Source: Chaenocephalus aceratus (taxonomy: Eukaryota > Chordata > Actinopteri > Perciformes > Channichthyidae). Taken from it: 64,000 nucleotides of DNA. The notes under the pieces are model-generated. The model was not told the DNA's origin. It ran no database searches and saw only the letters and a program-made list of their open reading frames with translations. The first letter of the stretch is position 1. Every line of letters begins with the position of its first letter. The stretch lies in the NCBI GenBank assembly GCA_023974075.1, contig JAMFTG010000690.1, forward strand, positions 1 to 64,000. Direction: 5' to 3'. The position numbers and the translations under genes were made by a program. Of this stretch, positions 56,270-64,000 are shown piece by piece.

Positions 56270-56720
56270 TTATTCAATACATCAAAATACCTATACAACA
56301 AAGGGACTGCCTGGGGCTAATCTAATTACTCCACTCTCGGGCAAGGGTCAAATACCTTAACTATCTTAATCAATACATCAAAAGACCTATACAACAAAGG
56401 GGGTGCCTGGGGCTAATCTAATTGCAGTCTAATTACTCCACCCTTGGGGGCAAGGGTCAAATACCTTAACTATCTTAATCAATACATCAAAATACCTATA
56501 CAACAAAGGGGGTGCCTGGGGCTAATCTAATTGCAGTCTAATTACTCCACTCTCAGGGTCAGGGGTCAAATACCTTAACTATCTTAATCAATACAACAAA
56601 GAATCACGCCGGGGGACCTTTCACGCCAATCTGATTGCAGGGTAATTACTCCACTCTCAGGGTCAGGGGTCAAATACCTTAACTATCTTAATCAATACAA
56701 CAAAGAATCACGCCGGGGGG
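56270..56720. repeat. Right subterminal ~108-bp tandem repeats of the palindrome
   Basis: Four or five units with GCCTGGGGCTAATCTAATT, ACTCCACTCT and ATACCTTAACTATCTTAATC, matching 8290-8735 in orientation. Confidence 0.85.
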
Positions 56721-57004
56721 CCTTTCACGGCAATCTGACATCAAAGAATGAGAGGCGGGACATGGGATGCGGGACTTAGCTCATTGGCCAATGGGAGACA
56801 TACTTAGCTCATTTGCATAATTGGGGGCGTGTCCACCTGTCACTTGTTATGCATACTAATTTGACGAAAGGGGTATGATTACAACTACTGCTGCGATTTT
56901 AGTATCTTTAAGCAGAGGTCAATCATTTGTACGGCCCTCGGAGGATGTTGAAAAAATTGAAATGGCCCTTGAGAGGAAAAAGGTTCCCCACCTCTGGTTT
57001 AATG

Positions 57005-57348
57005 GCATGCCTTTTTGATACAAACATTTTTTTTGTATTACTTATATATTACTTATACTTATCTTATCTCTTGTTGATAATGAATTGCACCCAACATAAA
57101 AAAATCAGATTCACATAATCTTGATTTAGAGAAGATATAAACATACATCAATTTATAAAGCAATAACAACCACCATCAGTTAGGAAAAAGCCCATAAGAT
57201 AAAAGTTAGTTTTAAGAGATTTAAAGCAAGAAATTAAGTTTGCTAGCTCTAAAACATTATTACATGTTTATTTTGTAATGGTATTAGGAATACATGATAA
57301 ATACATAATACATGTAGTAGACATTGCTCAATTGTAATACCCTCGTTC
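57005..57348. other. Harbinger interior between two hAT insertions
   Basis: AT-rich; no coding signal seen. Confidence 0.5.
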
Positions 57349-57356
57349 TACTAGAC

Positions 57357-58584
57357 CAGGGGTCTGCAACCTTTTTGACCAAAAGAGCCATTTTGCTCCT
57401 TTTTCCAAAACATTTTTTTGTCTGGAGCCGCAAAACATATTTCATAGTTTTTTATTGTTATATCAGACAAAAACTACAGGTTTTTTGCATTTATTATGCT
57501 ATTTATTACATGATATAAAACTGTTAACCTCTAATAAGAAACAAAGAACTCTTATAAGGAGAATTAAAAATGATACACAGGCCTACTTTAAAATAAATTA
57601 AACACAGCACTTGGGGAGTCCTCTGCACATTTGAAGGGAACAAAATATTATTAAAATGAGCCCACTTTGAAATAAATAAAACATATAGCTGCACCCTAAA
57701 ACGAGTTAAAGGTAGGGTAGGTAAGAATGGAGAAACCAGCTCGAGTGCGCTAGAATTTGAAAATACACAACCGGAAAAAATATGCGTCTTCCTTCAGACT
57801 TTCTTACAGAGTCCCTCCTCCAACACACACGAACGCGCACATGACCAATGAGGGCAGAGATAAGTGTGTGCACAGATGGAAGGCTGACAGGCAGTTAGGC
57901 CCTCCAGTTATTTTAGCCGGGTCGAGGCAGATGATTGGTCGTGCTTTTTACAGCGCTACGGCTTCCACAGATTAATTTTTTTATGTATTTATTGTCAAAG
58001 CATTTACTATATTTATTGCTATCGGGACGTTAAGAGCATTCCATGGAATATAACAAAAACTGTTTTCTGACATAAATTACATACCCCATTGAATTATGAC
58101 TGAAGATCGTCAGCTGTCTTCCTCTCCGTGTTGTTCCTCGATACGTAAAGGCTGCACCACCATTGACAACTTATCTCTACATATCAAACATACCGGTAAA
58201 CCAGCATCGTTTGCTGTGAAAGCAGATAACTCAGAATTAAATCCTGTGTTCCTCCGGTACTTTTCTTTGATTTATCCATAGTTCGCTCATCGAGCCGGGG
58301 GTCAGGTTATTCGCCTCCAAGAAAAGGCGCTCGCGCGGGACCGGAGCAGGATGTGACGCATGTTTTAGTTGACCTAATTAAAACCGTTTTTTTTTTATTT
58401 ATGTGTCACAGTATCACCTCAAAATGCAAGATACGAAACATTTTCAACCATGCAACAAAATATAAATAGTCCTACAAATACTTTTATTTTATTTACTTCT
58501 TATTTTTGTCTAAGCTCAAGGGAGCCAGAGCAGAGGGCTTAAAGAGCCGCATGCGGCCCGTGGGCCGCGGGTTGCCGACCCCTG
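57357..58584. mobile_element. Non-autonomous hAT, TACTAGAC duplication
   Basis: 8-bp duplications TACTAGAC at 57349-57356 and 58585-58592 flank CAGGGGTCTGCAACC and inverted CAGGGGTCGGCAACCC, with AGAGCC-rich subterminal sequence. It carries a TTAA MITE (57710-58088). No transposase frame. Confidence 0.93.
57710..58088. mobile_element. TTAA-inserting MITE, second copy
   Basis: Follows TTAA at 57706-57709 with AGGTAGGGTAGGTAA and ends near TTACATACCCC with a degraded right terminus. It is in opposite orientation to the 47291 copy but otherwise collinear (GGCTGACAGGCAGTTAGG; CATTCCATGGAATATAAC). Confidence 0.75.
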
Positions 58585-59635
58585 TACTAGACTCACAACA
58601 ACACATTCCTTATATATTTCAAAGACGAGAGAACAAAAGAAGAAACCTATAACCCATTCAAGCAAGCTTTTAACATGTCTAGAAGAAAGATTGAGGTTAT
58701 ATTTTAATATATTATTTCATGTTTTTGATACTTTAGCCTCCATCCATGTTTACAATTATCCACACTATTTTACACTTGCATTTATGAATAGAGTTTTGCT
58801 GTGTTTTACACTTTAGTATTTATGTTTATAGTTAGCTTTGATATTTGCTTAATTTATTCGAAAGATTTTCTTTTCATGATCTGATATTTCCTCAAATGTT
58901 CTTATTATGGGGCAGCAGAGATGTTCACAAGTCTTTTTTTGCAAGTCCAAGTCAAGTCTCAAGTCTTTGGTCACGAGTCCAAGTCAAGTCTCAAGTCTTT
59001 GGTCATGAGTCCAAGTCAAGTCTCAAGTCTGTGTGGGGTGAGACTTGATCAAGTCTCAAGTCTTTGGTCACGAGTCCAAGTCAAGTCTCAAGTCTCTAAA
59101 AAAATAAAAGTCTCATGTCTCTTCAGGTTGTAATAAGCCTTCTATTGTCTGCTGCTATCCAGTCTGTTAAGAATACTGCACAGCTATCTAAGAAATTCAA
59201 AGCATTTACTGTGTTATTATACACTGGGTCTCTAATGACATATTTTAAGTCTACTATTAATAAACATATTCCTCTATCCTCTCACTCAAACCCAGTGTAA
59301 TGGTAACCTGATAAACCTGTAACATTAACGTTACGTGGTCAACAATAAACCTGTAACCTGCCTATAAACCGACAGATGTATTTATGTATATAACTATGTA
59401 TTTTTCTACGTTTAACGTTAGCCAGTAGATGGTGGCAGCGGGTAATGATTAACGTTACCGACCTTTTTTATGTCATGTCAAGAGTTGGATGTCAACGCCA
59501 CTCAACTCAAACAAGTGTGACAAGCAATTCACTAATATTTTCAAATATTCAGTTACAAAGCTAGTAGCAAGCTAAGTTAACATTACATAGCTGATGCTGA
59601 GCTAAACATGTTTGCTAACCGTCCATATGCGTTAA

Positions 59636-59831
59636 TGTGACTGACCTCTCCAGGTGAGTTTTCAAGTGCCTGATGAAATTCGACGTTGTTGCGCCAGCAT
59701 CCTTGATTTTGATATTGCAGACTTTGCAGTGTGCGATCCTTTTGTTGGTGCCGCCGGCGTTTTGTTCGAAGTTTTTGTAGTTGAACCTAATTACAAGCGG
59801 TACAGCCGCAGGTGTGCCGCCGGTCGCCATT
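59636..59831 (-). CDS. First exon of a hAT (ZBED-like) transposase, BED zinc finger
   Basis: From the ATG at 59831 the frame reads MATGGTPAAVPLVIRFNYKN, then HCKVCNIKIKDAGATTSNFI and RHLKTHLER: a C-x2-C...H-x4-H BED finger, which in hAT transposases binds the terminal repeats. A splice donor (GAGAG|GTCAGT) follows HLER at about 59644, and no further exon is found within the element, so the catalytic part has been deleted. The upstream 59871-60093 is a MITE, and an upstream in-frame Met belongs to that insertion, so the start at 59831 is preferred. Confidence 0.7.
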
Positions 59832-59870
59832 GTGTTACTACGTGGTAGTAACAGAGGCGCGCACGTCTGC

Positions 59871-60093
59871 GCAATGAGCCCGGCTAAAATAACTGGATGG
59901 CCTACCTGCCTGTCAGCCTTCCATCTGGGCACAAACTTATCTCGTGCCCTCATTGGTCATGTGCGCGTTCGTGTGTGTTGGAGGAGGCAGGCTCTATAAG
60001 GAAGTAGCAGCCTCTAGCAGATTATCTCCGGTTGTGTATTTTCAAATTCTAGCGATCTCGAGCCGGTTTCTCTCAAATGTACCTACCCCACCT
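59871..60093. mobile_element. TTAA-inserting MITE, truncated third copy
   Basis: Right half only: GGATGGCCTACCTGCCTGTC to GTACCTACCCCACCT, followed by TTAA (60094-60097). The left half is missing. Confidence 0.75.
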
Positions 60094-60187
60094 TTAATAC
60101 GCCAAAAATAGAAAACACAATGATTGTTCAAGAGTCCCAACACACGAGTCCAAGTCGAGTCTGAAGTATTTTGGTCACGAGTCCAAG

Positions 60188-61229
60188 TCAAGTCTGAAGT
60201 CTCTGTGTGTGCGACTTAAGTGCGACTCGAGTCCGAGCTTGAGCCACTGCTACCCCAGGCTCTGCTGCTGCTGGTGCATTCCACCCATCATCATAGTCCT
60301 CTCCATGACTCTCGCAGGGGTTATGCAGAGCACAGCATGTCAGCACCATGGATTTCACAAGTTTCACATCACAGTCATTTATTTTCATGAGGCAACGCCA
60401 CCTTCCCTTCAGTCTACCAAATGCGTTTTCAACCACTACCCGTGCGCTGCAAATGTTCTTGTTGTATACCACATGTTCTACTGTCAGCCTTCCAGTGTCT
60501 GGGAAGGGTTTTAAGAGCCAGCTTTGCAAGGGATAGGCATTGTCTCCCAGGATGTAATAGCCAGCATTCACCCCACCAATGTCCCTGGTGCAAGGTGGAA
60601 AGTAGTTGCCACGACTGGCCAACTCCCACAATGAGGACAGCCTCAAAACCCGAGCGTCATGCAAGCTCCCAGACATTCCTGTCAACACATTCCAGAAATG
60701 TCCCTTTCCATCTACAACTCCTTGAAGGATGATGGAGTGCCAGCCTTTCCGGTTGAAATAGTCACAGTGGAATTCCTGTGGTGCCAAGATGGGTATGTGT
60801 GATCCATCAATAGCACCTACACACTGTGAGAGCCCCCACCGGTTCTCAGTGCAGGCAGCCATTTCTGCAAACTTCTGCCCGTCTGGTGAACGAATTAGTT
60901 CCGGTACTAACAACGCCTCTGCAGCAGCACAGAAGTCTCGCACACACCGGCACACAGTGGTGTTGCTCACTCCGAAAAGATGTCCAATGCTTCTGTACTC
61001 TGAGCCGGTCGCAAGCTTCCACAGTGCGATGGCCACTCTCTTCTTTAGAGGTATACACACGCGGAATATTGTGTCCTGTCTCTCCATCGCTGGCACAGGT
61101 AGGTGTATGTTTCCTCAGACATCCTGAAGTTATCCACCCACTGAGTGTGTGTGAAAGATGGAACAATCACAGACCACCACTCGGTAGCTCGGTCGAGCAT
61201 CCAAACAACGGTCTGCGGCGACGTAACTT
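60188..61229 (-). pseudogene. PIF/Harbinger transposase, main exon (DDE)
   Basis: After an acceptor (TTTGTGTATTTCAG) at 61230 the exon encodes EVTSPQTVVWMLDRATEWWS, WVDNFRMSEETYTYLCQ, then a frameshift. From 61096 a 302-codon frame follows: VAIALWKLATGSEYRSIGHL (helix-turn-helix), CVGAIDGSHIPI (first Asp), YYILGDNAYPL (second Asp) and VVENAFGRLKGRW (Glu), the DDE triad of HARBI1-like transposases. The frame break lies between two nearby CCAGCG-type sequences, suggesting a small deletion. The last ~20 codons (from about 60249) are read from the inserted hAT, so the native C-terminus is gone. Confidence 0.92.
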
Positions 61230-61365
61230 CTGAAATACACAAACAAAAGCATACATATTTTAATACGTAAAAGTGGTAGCTACAATTAATTAAAAACTTG
61301 AAATACTTTGGTCTTATTGTGAGCGTGAGCCTAAACACATGGCTAATTAGCAAACGTTAGCTTAC

Positions 61366-61554
61366 CGAGTAGCGTTGTCGTCTAGTCCTGTTGTAGTCTC
61401 TGCAGCATTGTAGGACTTCCAAAACTCTCTCGTCAGCTTCTTCTGCATCTCGTCTTGCTATATGCAGCCTACTTTGAAACATCACTTTCCTGCTTGCTGT
61501 GATAACAAGCCACACACCAAGAAACAAGTAAACGATCGCTTCCACATCCTCCAT
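61366..61554 (-). CDS. Harbinger transposase, first exon
   Basis: ATG at 61554; the product begins MEDVEAIVYLFLGVWLVITA and has an Arg-rich end (RDYNRTRRQRY), followed by a good donor CTCG|GTAAGC at 61366/61365. The ~135-bp intron to 61230 is free of insertions. The exon order matches Harbinger transposase genes of fish. Confidence 0.8.
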
Positions 61555-61802
61555 TGTTGTGTGTGTTTTGTGAGTTGTGTCGCATTGAAGATGACGCCAC
61601 TGCAGTTTTACCCAGCGTCGCTCCGCCCAAAAAGACCGCCAAAAAGCCGATCGCCCCGCCTACACTGCGTTGGTACCCCAGGTCCTAAACTGTAATGGAA
61701 ATGCGCCACAGCCTCGGACGGCCAGCGAGGCAGCCCGAGGCCTGAGCGAGGACGCTTAGGGACGCTTAAACGGGGCTACCCCGTTGCAGTGGAAATGTGC
61801 CA
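61555..61802. promoter_or_regulatory. Harbinger right end with transposase promoter region
   Basis: GC-rich 250 bp between the transposase ATG and the right TIR. No TATA box stands out. Confidence 0.4.
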
Positions 61803-61805
61803 TAA

Positions 61806-62464
61806 GCTAGTATTGCTAACCCTAGCGTGTATGCTAATGCATTTCTCATTGAGTTTAAACATCTCCAAATGTCATCACATACTGTAAACACAATACATTA
61901 CTAATCCTTACAGTGTCAGTGAAAGGCTTACACTTAAAGTCATTGCTTTCTAGCGGACTTGTATTACCCTTTTACTATTCAGGCCGCATAGGGAAACTTA
62001 GTAGTAGTCTACTGCCATGCTATTCAGTTCACTTCCTCCTACTTCCTGTACCCGGTTTCCTGTCTAACCTTCAGTACAAATGTTACAACAATATAAATGT
62101 GCAAATATGAAACATACAGGTCAATATCCTGAACTGTCAATACCCCAAAACATGTTCTTAGATAGAAATACCAAATGTTTTGTTATTTAGACACAATTAA
62201 CACTTATAGTTTCATGTCTAGTTACATAAGAATAGATCATATTTGTTAAATGTTATTATGGGAGAATTACTGTTCTTGTGGTAGCCTAACTACTGCCATA
62301 TGTTTTAGTGCTTTTATTTACAGAACATTTTTGAAAAAATGAAATGACATAAAATAGAAGAACAAAACACACACATAATATATATATATATATATATGGC
62401 TTGCAGAAAATATTTCACAGATACCTCTCTGCTCTACAGCCACTGTTAGACTTAGATAGGCCAA
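61806..62464. other. Right flank with the inverted partner of 47930-48065
   Basis: 62145-62290 is the reverse complement of the left flank block (TTCTTAGATAGAAATACC; AGATCATATTTGTTAAATG). A (TA)n run lies at about 62379-62398. No gene. Confidence 0.6.
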
Positions 62465-63477
62465 ATGTATTTATTTTATTTATTTATATATTTATTTGAC
62501 AGGGACAGTGCACATTGATTGGCATTTCTGTAAATGCGCCAGAGTTAGCCCACAGGCTATTTTTCGTCTGTAGTCCCTTGACAGATGTTGAAAGTCATCC
62601 TAAAAACAAAAATGCACTTATACAATCAGTAAAACAACATTCAACAGAGATACTTATATTATGATAAAAGCACATATAAAAAGTAAAACATAAAAACATA
62701 AAAACAAAACTAAAATACATATTCACAAAGCAGACAGATACAGGTCAAGGCACATGTACAAACAGAGCGTTGTAAAGTGCAGATTGTGTCAGTGTTGACA
62801 GAGCTGACTTTCCACTAACCATGTTTTTAAATTAGATTTAAATAGACTGCAGGTGTTTTGTTCTCTAATCTTTACTGGGATTGAGTTCCACTGTTGTGCA
62901 GCTTTAAAATAATAAGAAGATTGGCTGAATGAACTCTTCCTTAATGGAACAGAGCAGTCTCCTCTTGTTGCAGCTCTTGTTGACCTGTTACAGGTGTGCG
63001 TATGGTGATAAAATGTCTGAGCGGAGGTGAGGTAAGGCCGTGTATTATTTTGTACATGAGGCAAGCATTTGCATATCTCATTACATTTCCCCAGCTCAAC
63101 AAGTTATATTTTGTGAGTATTCGGCAATGATGAGAATAAACTGATTTCTTATCTACTATTTTAAGTGTTTGTTTGTATAATAATTCCAGGGGTTTAAGAG
63201 TGGTTGTACGGCATGTGACCAGGTTGTTAAGCAGTAGGTGATGTGATATAGAACCATAGAGTGCATGTACATCAGAGTACTTCCATAAAGTTGTTGACAT
63301 GCAGTTCCTGGTAAACCTCAAATTGAACAGACTGACTCTGACCCTGTTGCAAACCTTTTTCACCTGAGCCTTAAAATTGAGTCTTGAATCAATTAAGACC
63401 CCCAGGTATTTGTACTGTGAGACCACCTGTAGCCTCTCCCCGGACACACAAATGAATGAATCTAAATAATTACACAT
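62465..63477 (-). pseudogene. LINE (CR1/L2-like), 5'-truncated, reverse transcriptase C-terminus and 3' tail
   Basis: The frame 63477-62941 reads VVSQYKYLGVLIDSRLNFKA, then LYGSISHHLLL and PLELLYKQTLKIVDKKS, the region after the palm of non-LTR reverse transcriptases. After a frameshift, 63064-62789 gives SFSQSSYYFKAAQQWNSIPV, the conserved LINE C-terminus. The 3' tail (minus strand) ends with the GTGCACTGTCCCTGTCAAAT block and A-rich sequence near 62470. Truncated at the 5' side near 63480. Confidence 0.85.
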
Positions 63478-64000
63478 TTATTCAAATGTATCTTAAAATA
63501 ATGAAGCACAATACATAGAAGAAGTCATCATATGCTACTACTTTTGACCATTAAAGCCCTAAACAATTACATATTTCATTCTAAGAAAATTGTCACACAT
63601 GCCCATGCAGTAGATGGTACAGTCCAATTTAGCACAGCTGTTTCGACTGATTGAGCTTCTATTTAAGGCCACACTATTCTGTTGTGCTGTTTCAAACTCA
63701 GGAACTAAGAACAGCAGGTTACTTTGGCATATTGGAAAGCATGGTTATGTTAAGTAGGAAACAAAATTAAAAAACTGTCTTTAACAACATATTGTTTAGT
63801 GATTACTTTAAAAATGTCTGGTAAGAATGTTACGGTCAAGTAATTGTAGTGCATGCACTCGCCACAATGACTGTGTGTTTGAATGTGTTGTACTGAGTGT
63901 GCCTTTTACCATGTGTCATACGCAAATAGTGACGATGTCTCTGTCACAAAGTGTTTCACTAATATATGTTTTTCTATTTTGCAACTTATAAAGGCTGCGC
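63478..64000. other. Terminal stretch, nothing recognised
   Basis: AT-rich unique-looking sequence with no open frame or repeat partner in the window. Confidence 0.5.

Larger units (their letters stand above)
51638..56889. mobile_element. Giant palindromic (fold-back) element, Maverick-like termini
   Basis: Arms 51638-53719 and 53842-56889 are inverted copies around a 122-bp loop; the right arm has an extra ~1 kb (about 54560-55550) that partly duplicates neighbouring sequence. Termini AGTAGTAGTAATCATACCCC (left) and inverted AGTAGTTGTAATCATACCCC (right) match over at least 90 bp. Flanking GCTGTG (51632-51637) and GCTGCG (56890-56895) form a 6-bp duplication with one mismatch. Its ends match the right end of the element at 1-8846, so they are one family. 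No intact gene. Confidence 0.85.
50693..56996. mobile_element. Non-autonomous hAT (host ~1.05 kb), itself invaded
   Basis: 8-bp duplication GTTTAATG at 50685-50692 and 56997-57004; termini CAGGGGTGGGGAATCTCTGG and inverted CAGAGGTGGGGAACC. Internal 51070-51480 shares blocks with the hAT at 45803-46931 (CCCCCGGACCCCCCTAG; GTGTACCAGATTGATGC). It was split at 51637/56890 by the giant palindrome. Confidence 0.93.
58916..60249. mobile_element. hAT element with CAAGTC repeats and a BED-finger exon
   Basis: Left CAGAGATGTTCACAAGTC and, inverted at the right, CAGTGGCTCAAGCTCGG, each followed by AAGTCCAAGTCAAGTCT-type tandem repeats (58940-59100; 60135-60215). It sits in the 3' end of the Harbinger transposase gene. 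The 8-bp duplication is not evident: flanks TGGGGCAG and CTACCCCA match only as reverse complements. Confidence 0.65.
48693..61802. mobile_element. PIF/Harbinger element, autonomous type, invaded by three hATs
   Basis: TIR TGGCGCATTTCCACTGC at the left and the inverted TGGCACATTTCCACTGC at the right; a 3-bp TAA duplication (48690-48692 and 61803-61805) and GGTAGCCCCG subterminal matches. It holds the two genes of the class: a Myb/SANT protein (plus strand, left) and a transposase (minus strand, right). Removing hAT insertions 50693-56996, 57357-58584 and 58916-60249 with duplications leaves about 4.2 kb. Confidence 0.92.

Overview
This is eukaryotic DNA and almost certainly a teleost fish genome. 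The tRNA genes are vertebrate-type (one is tRNA-Ile(UAU) with an intron). The interspersed repeats are typical fish families: hAT, PIF/Harbinger, Ngaro-type tyrosine-recombinase retroelements, L2/CR1-like LINEs, and the GGTAACACTTTA-type repeat. No ordinary host protein-coding gene is recognisable. The window is a stack of nested mobile elements around a tRNA cluster and a large satellite.

Region by region. (1) 1-8846: the right part of a large element ending in ACTACTACT. It carries decayed virus-like genes and is folded around a centre near 1947 into an inverted repeat with arms 1-1490 and 2403-3893; its left end lies outside the window. It resembles a Maverick/Polinton (adintovirus-like) element, but no polymerase, integrase, ATPase or capsid gene lies in view. 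(2) 8853-9248 plus 20870-21722: a tandem array of a ~97-bp unit that is also found inside the first element. It was split by element E (9249-20867; TIR CAGATGTAGC, TA duplication). E contains a complete-looking Ngaro-type retroelement (12079-18263, minus strand, A1...B1-A2-B2 split direct repeats), which interrupts a short reading frame exactly in frame. (3) 21723-23600: endonuclease part of a LINE, then a minisatellite. (4) 23743-26629: tRNA-Asp, Val (decayed), Thr(UGU), Thr(CGU, damaged), Ile(UAU) and Thr(AGU). (5) 26642-41499: a 14.9-kb satellite of a ~130-bp monomer in two subfamilies with ~2.47-kb higher-order duplication. (6) 41.5-48.7 kb: a second E-family end, hAT and LINE remnants, and clusters of CACTAGTTAACTAGTG-type palindromes. 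(7) 48693-61802: a PIF/Harbinger element with a broken Myb/SANT gene and transposase. It is invaded by three hAT elements. The first hAT (50693-56996) is itself invaded by a second giant palindrome (51638-56889) of the same family as the element in region 1. (8) 62465-63477: a 5'-truncated LINE.

The most interesting system is the palindromic Maverick-like family. Two copies share AGTAGT termini, ~108-bp subterminal tandem repeats and a fold-back layout, and the second has a near-perfect 6-bp target duplication. The larger copy carries several small genes, most of them preceded by a repeated ~60-bp TATA-like module, with one gene ending inside the promoter of the next. The layout suggests snap-back (inverted-duplication) derivatives of a linear viral-type genome that became integrated. 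That is inference; the symmetry, termini and shared repeats are seen directly.

Coordinates of repeats were read by eye and may be off by a few bases. Superfamily names come from recall of terminal motifs and duplication lengths, not from database searches.
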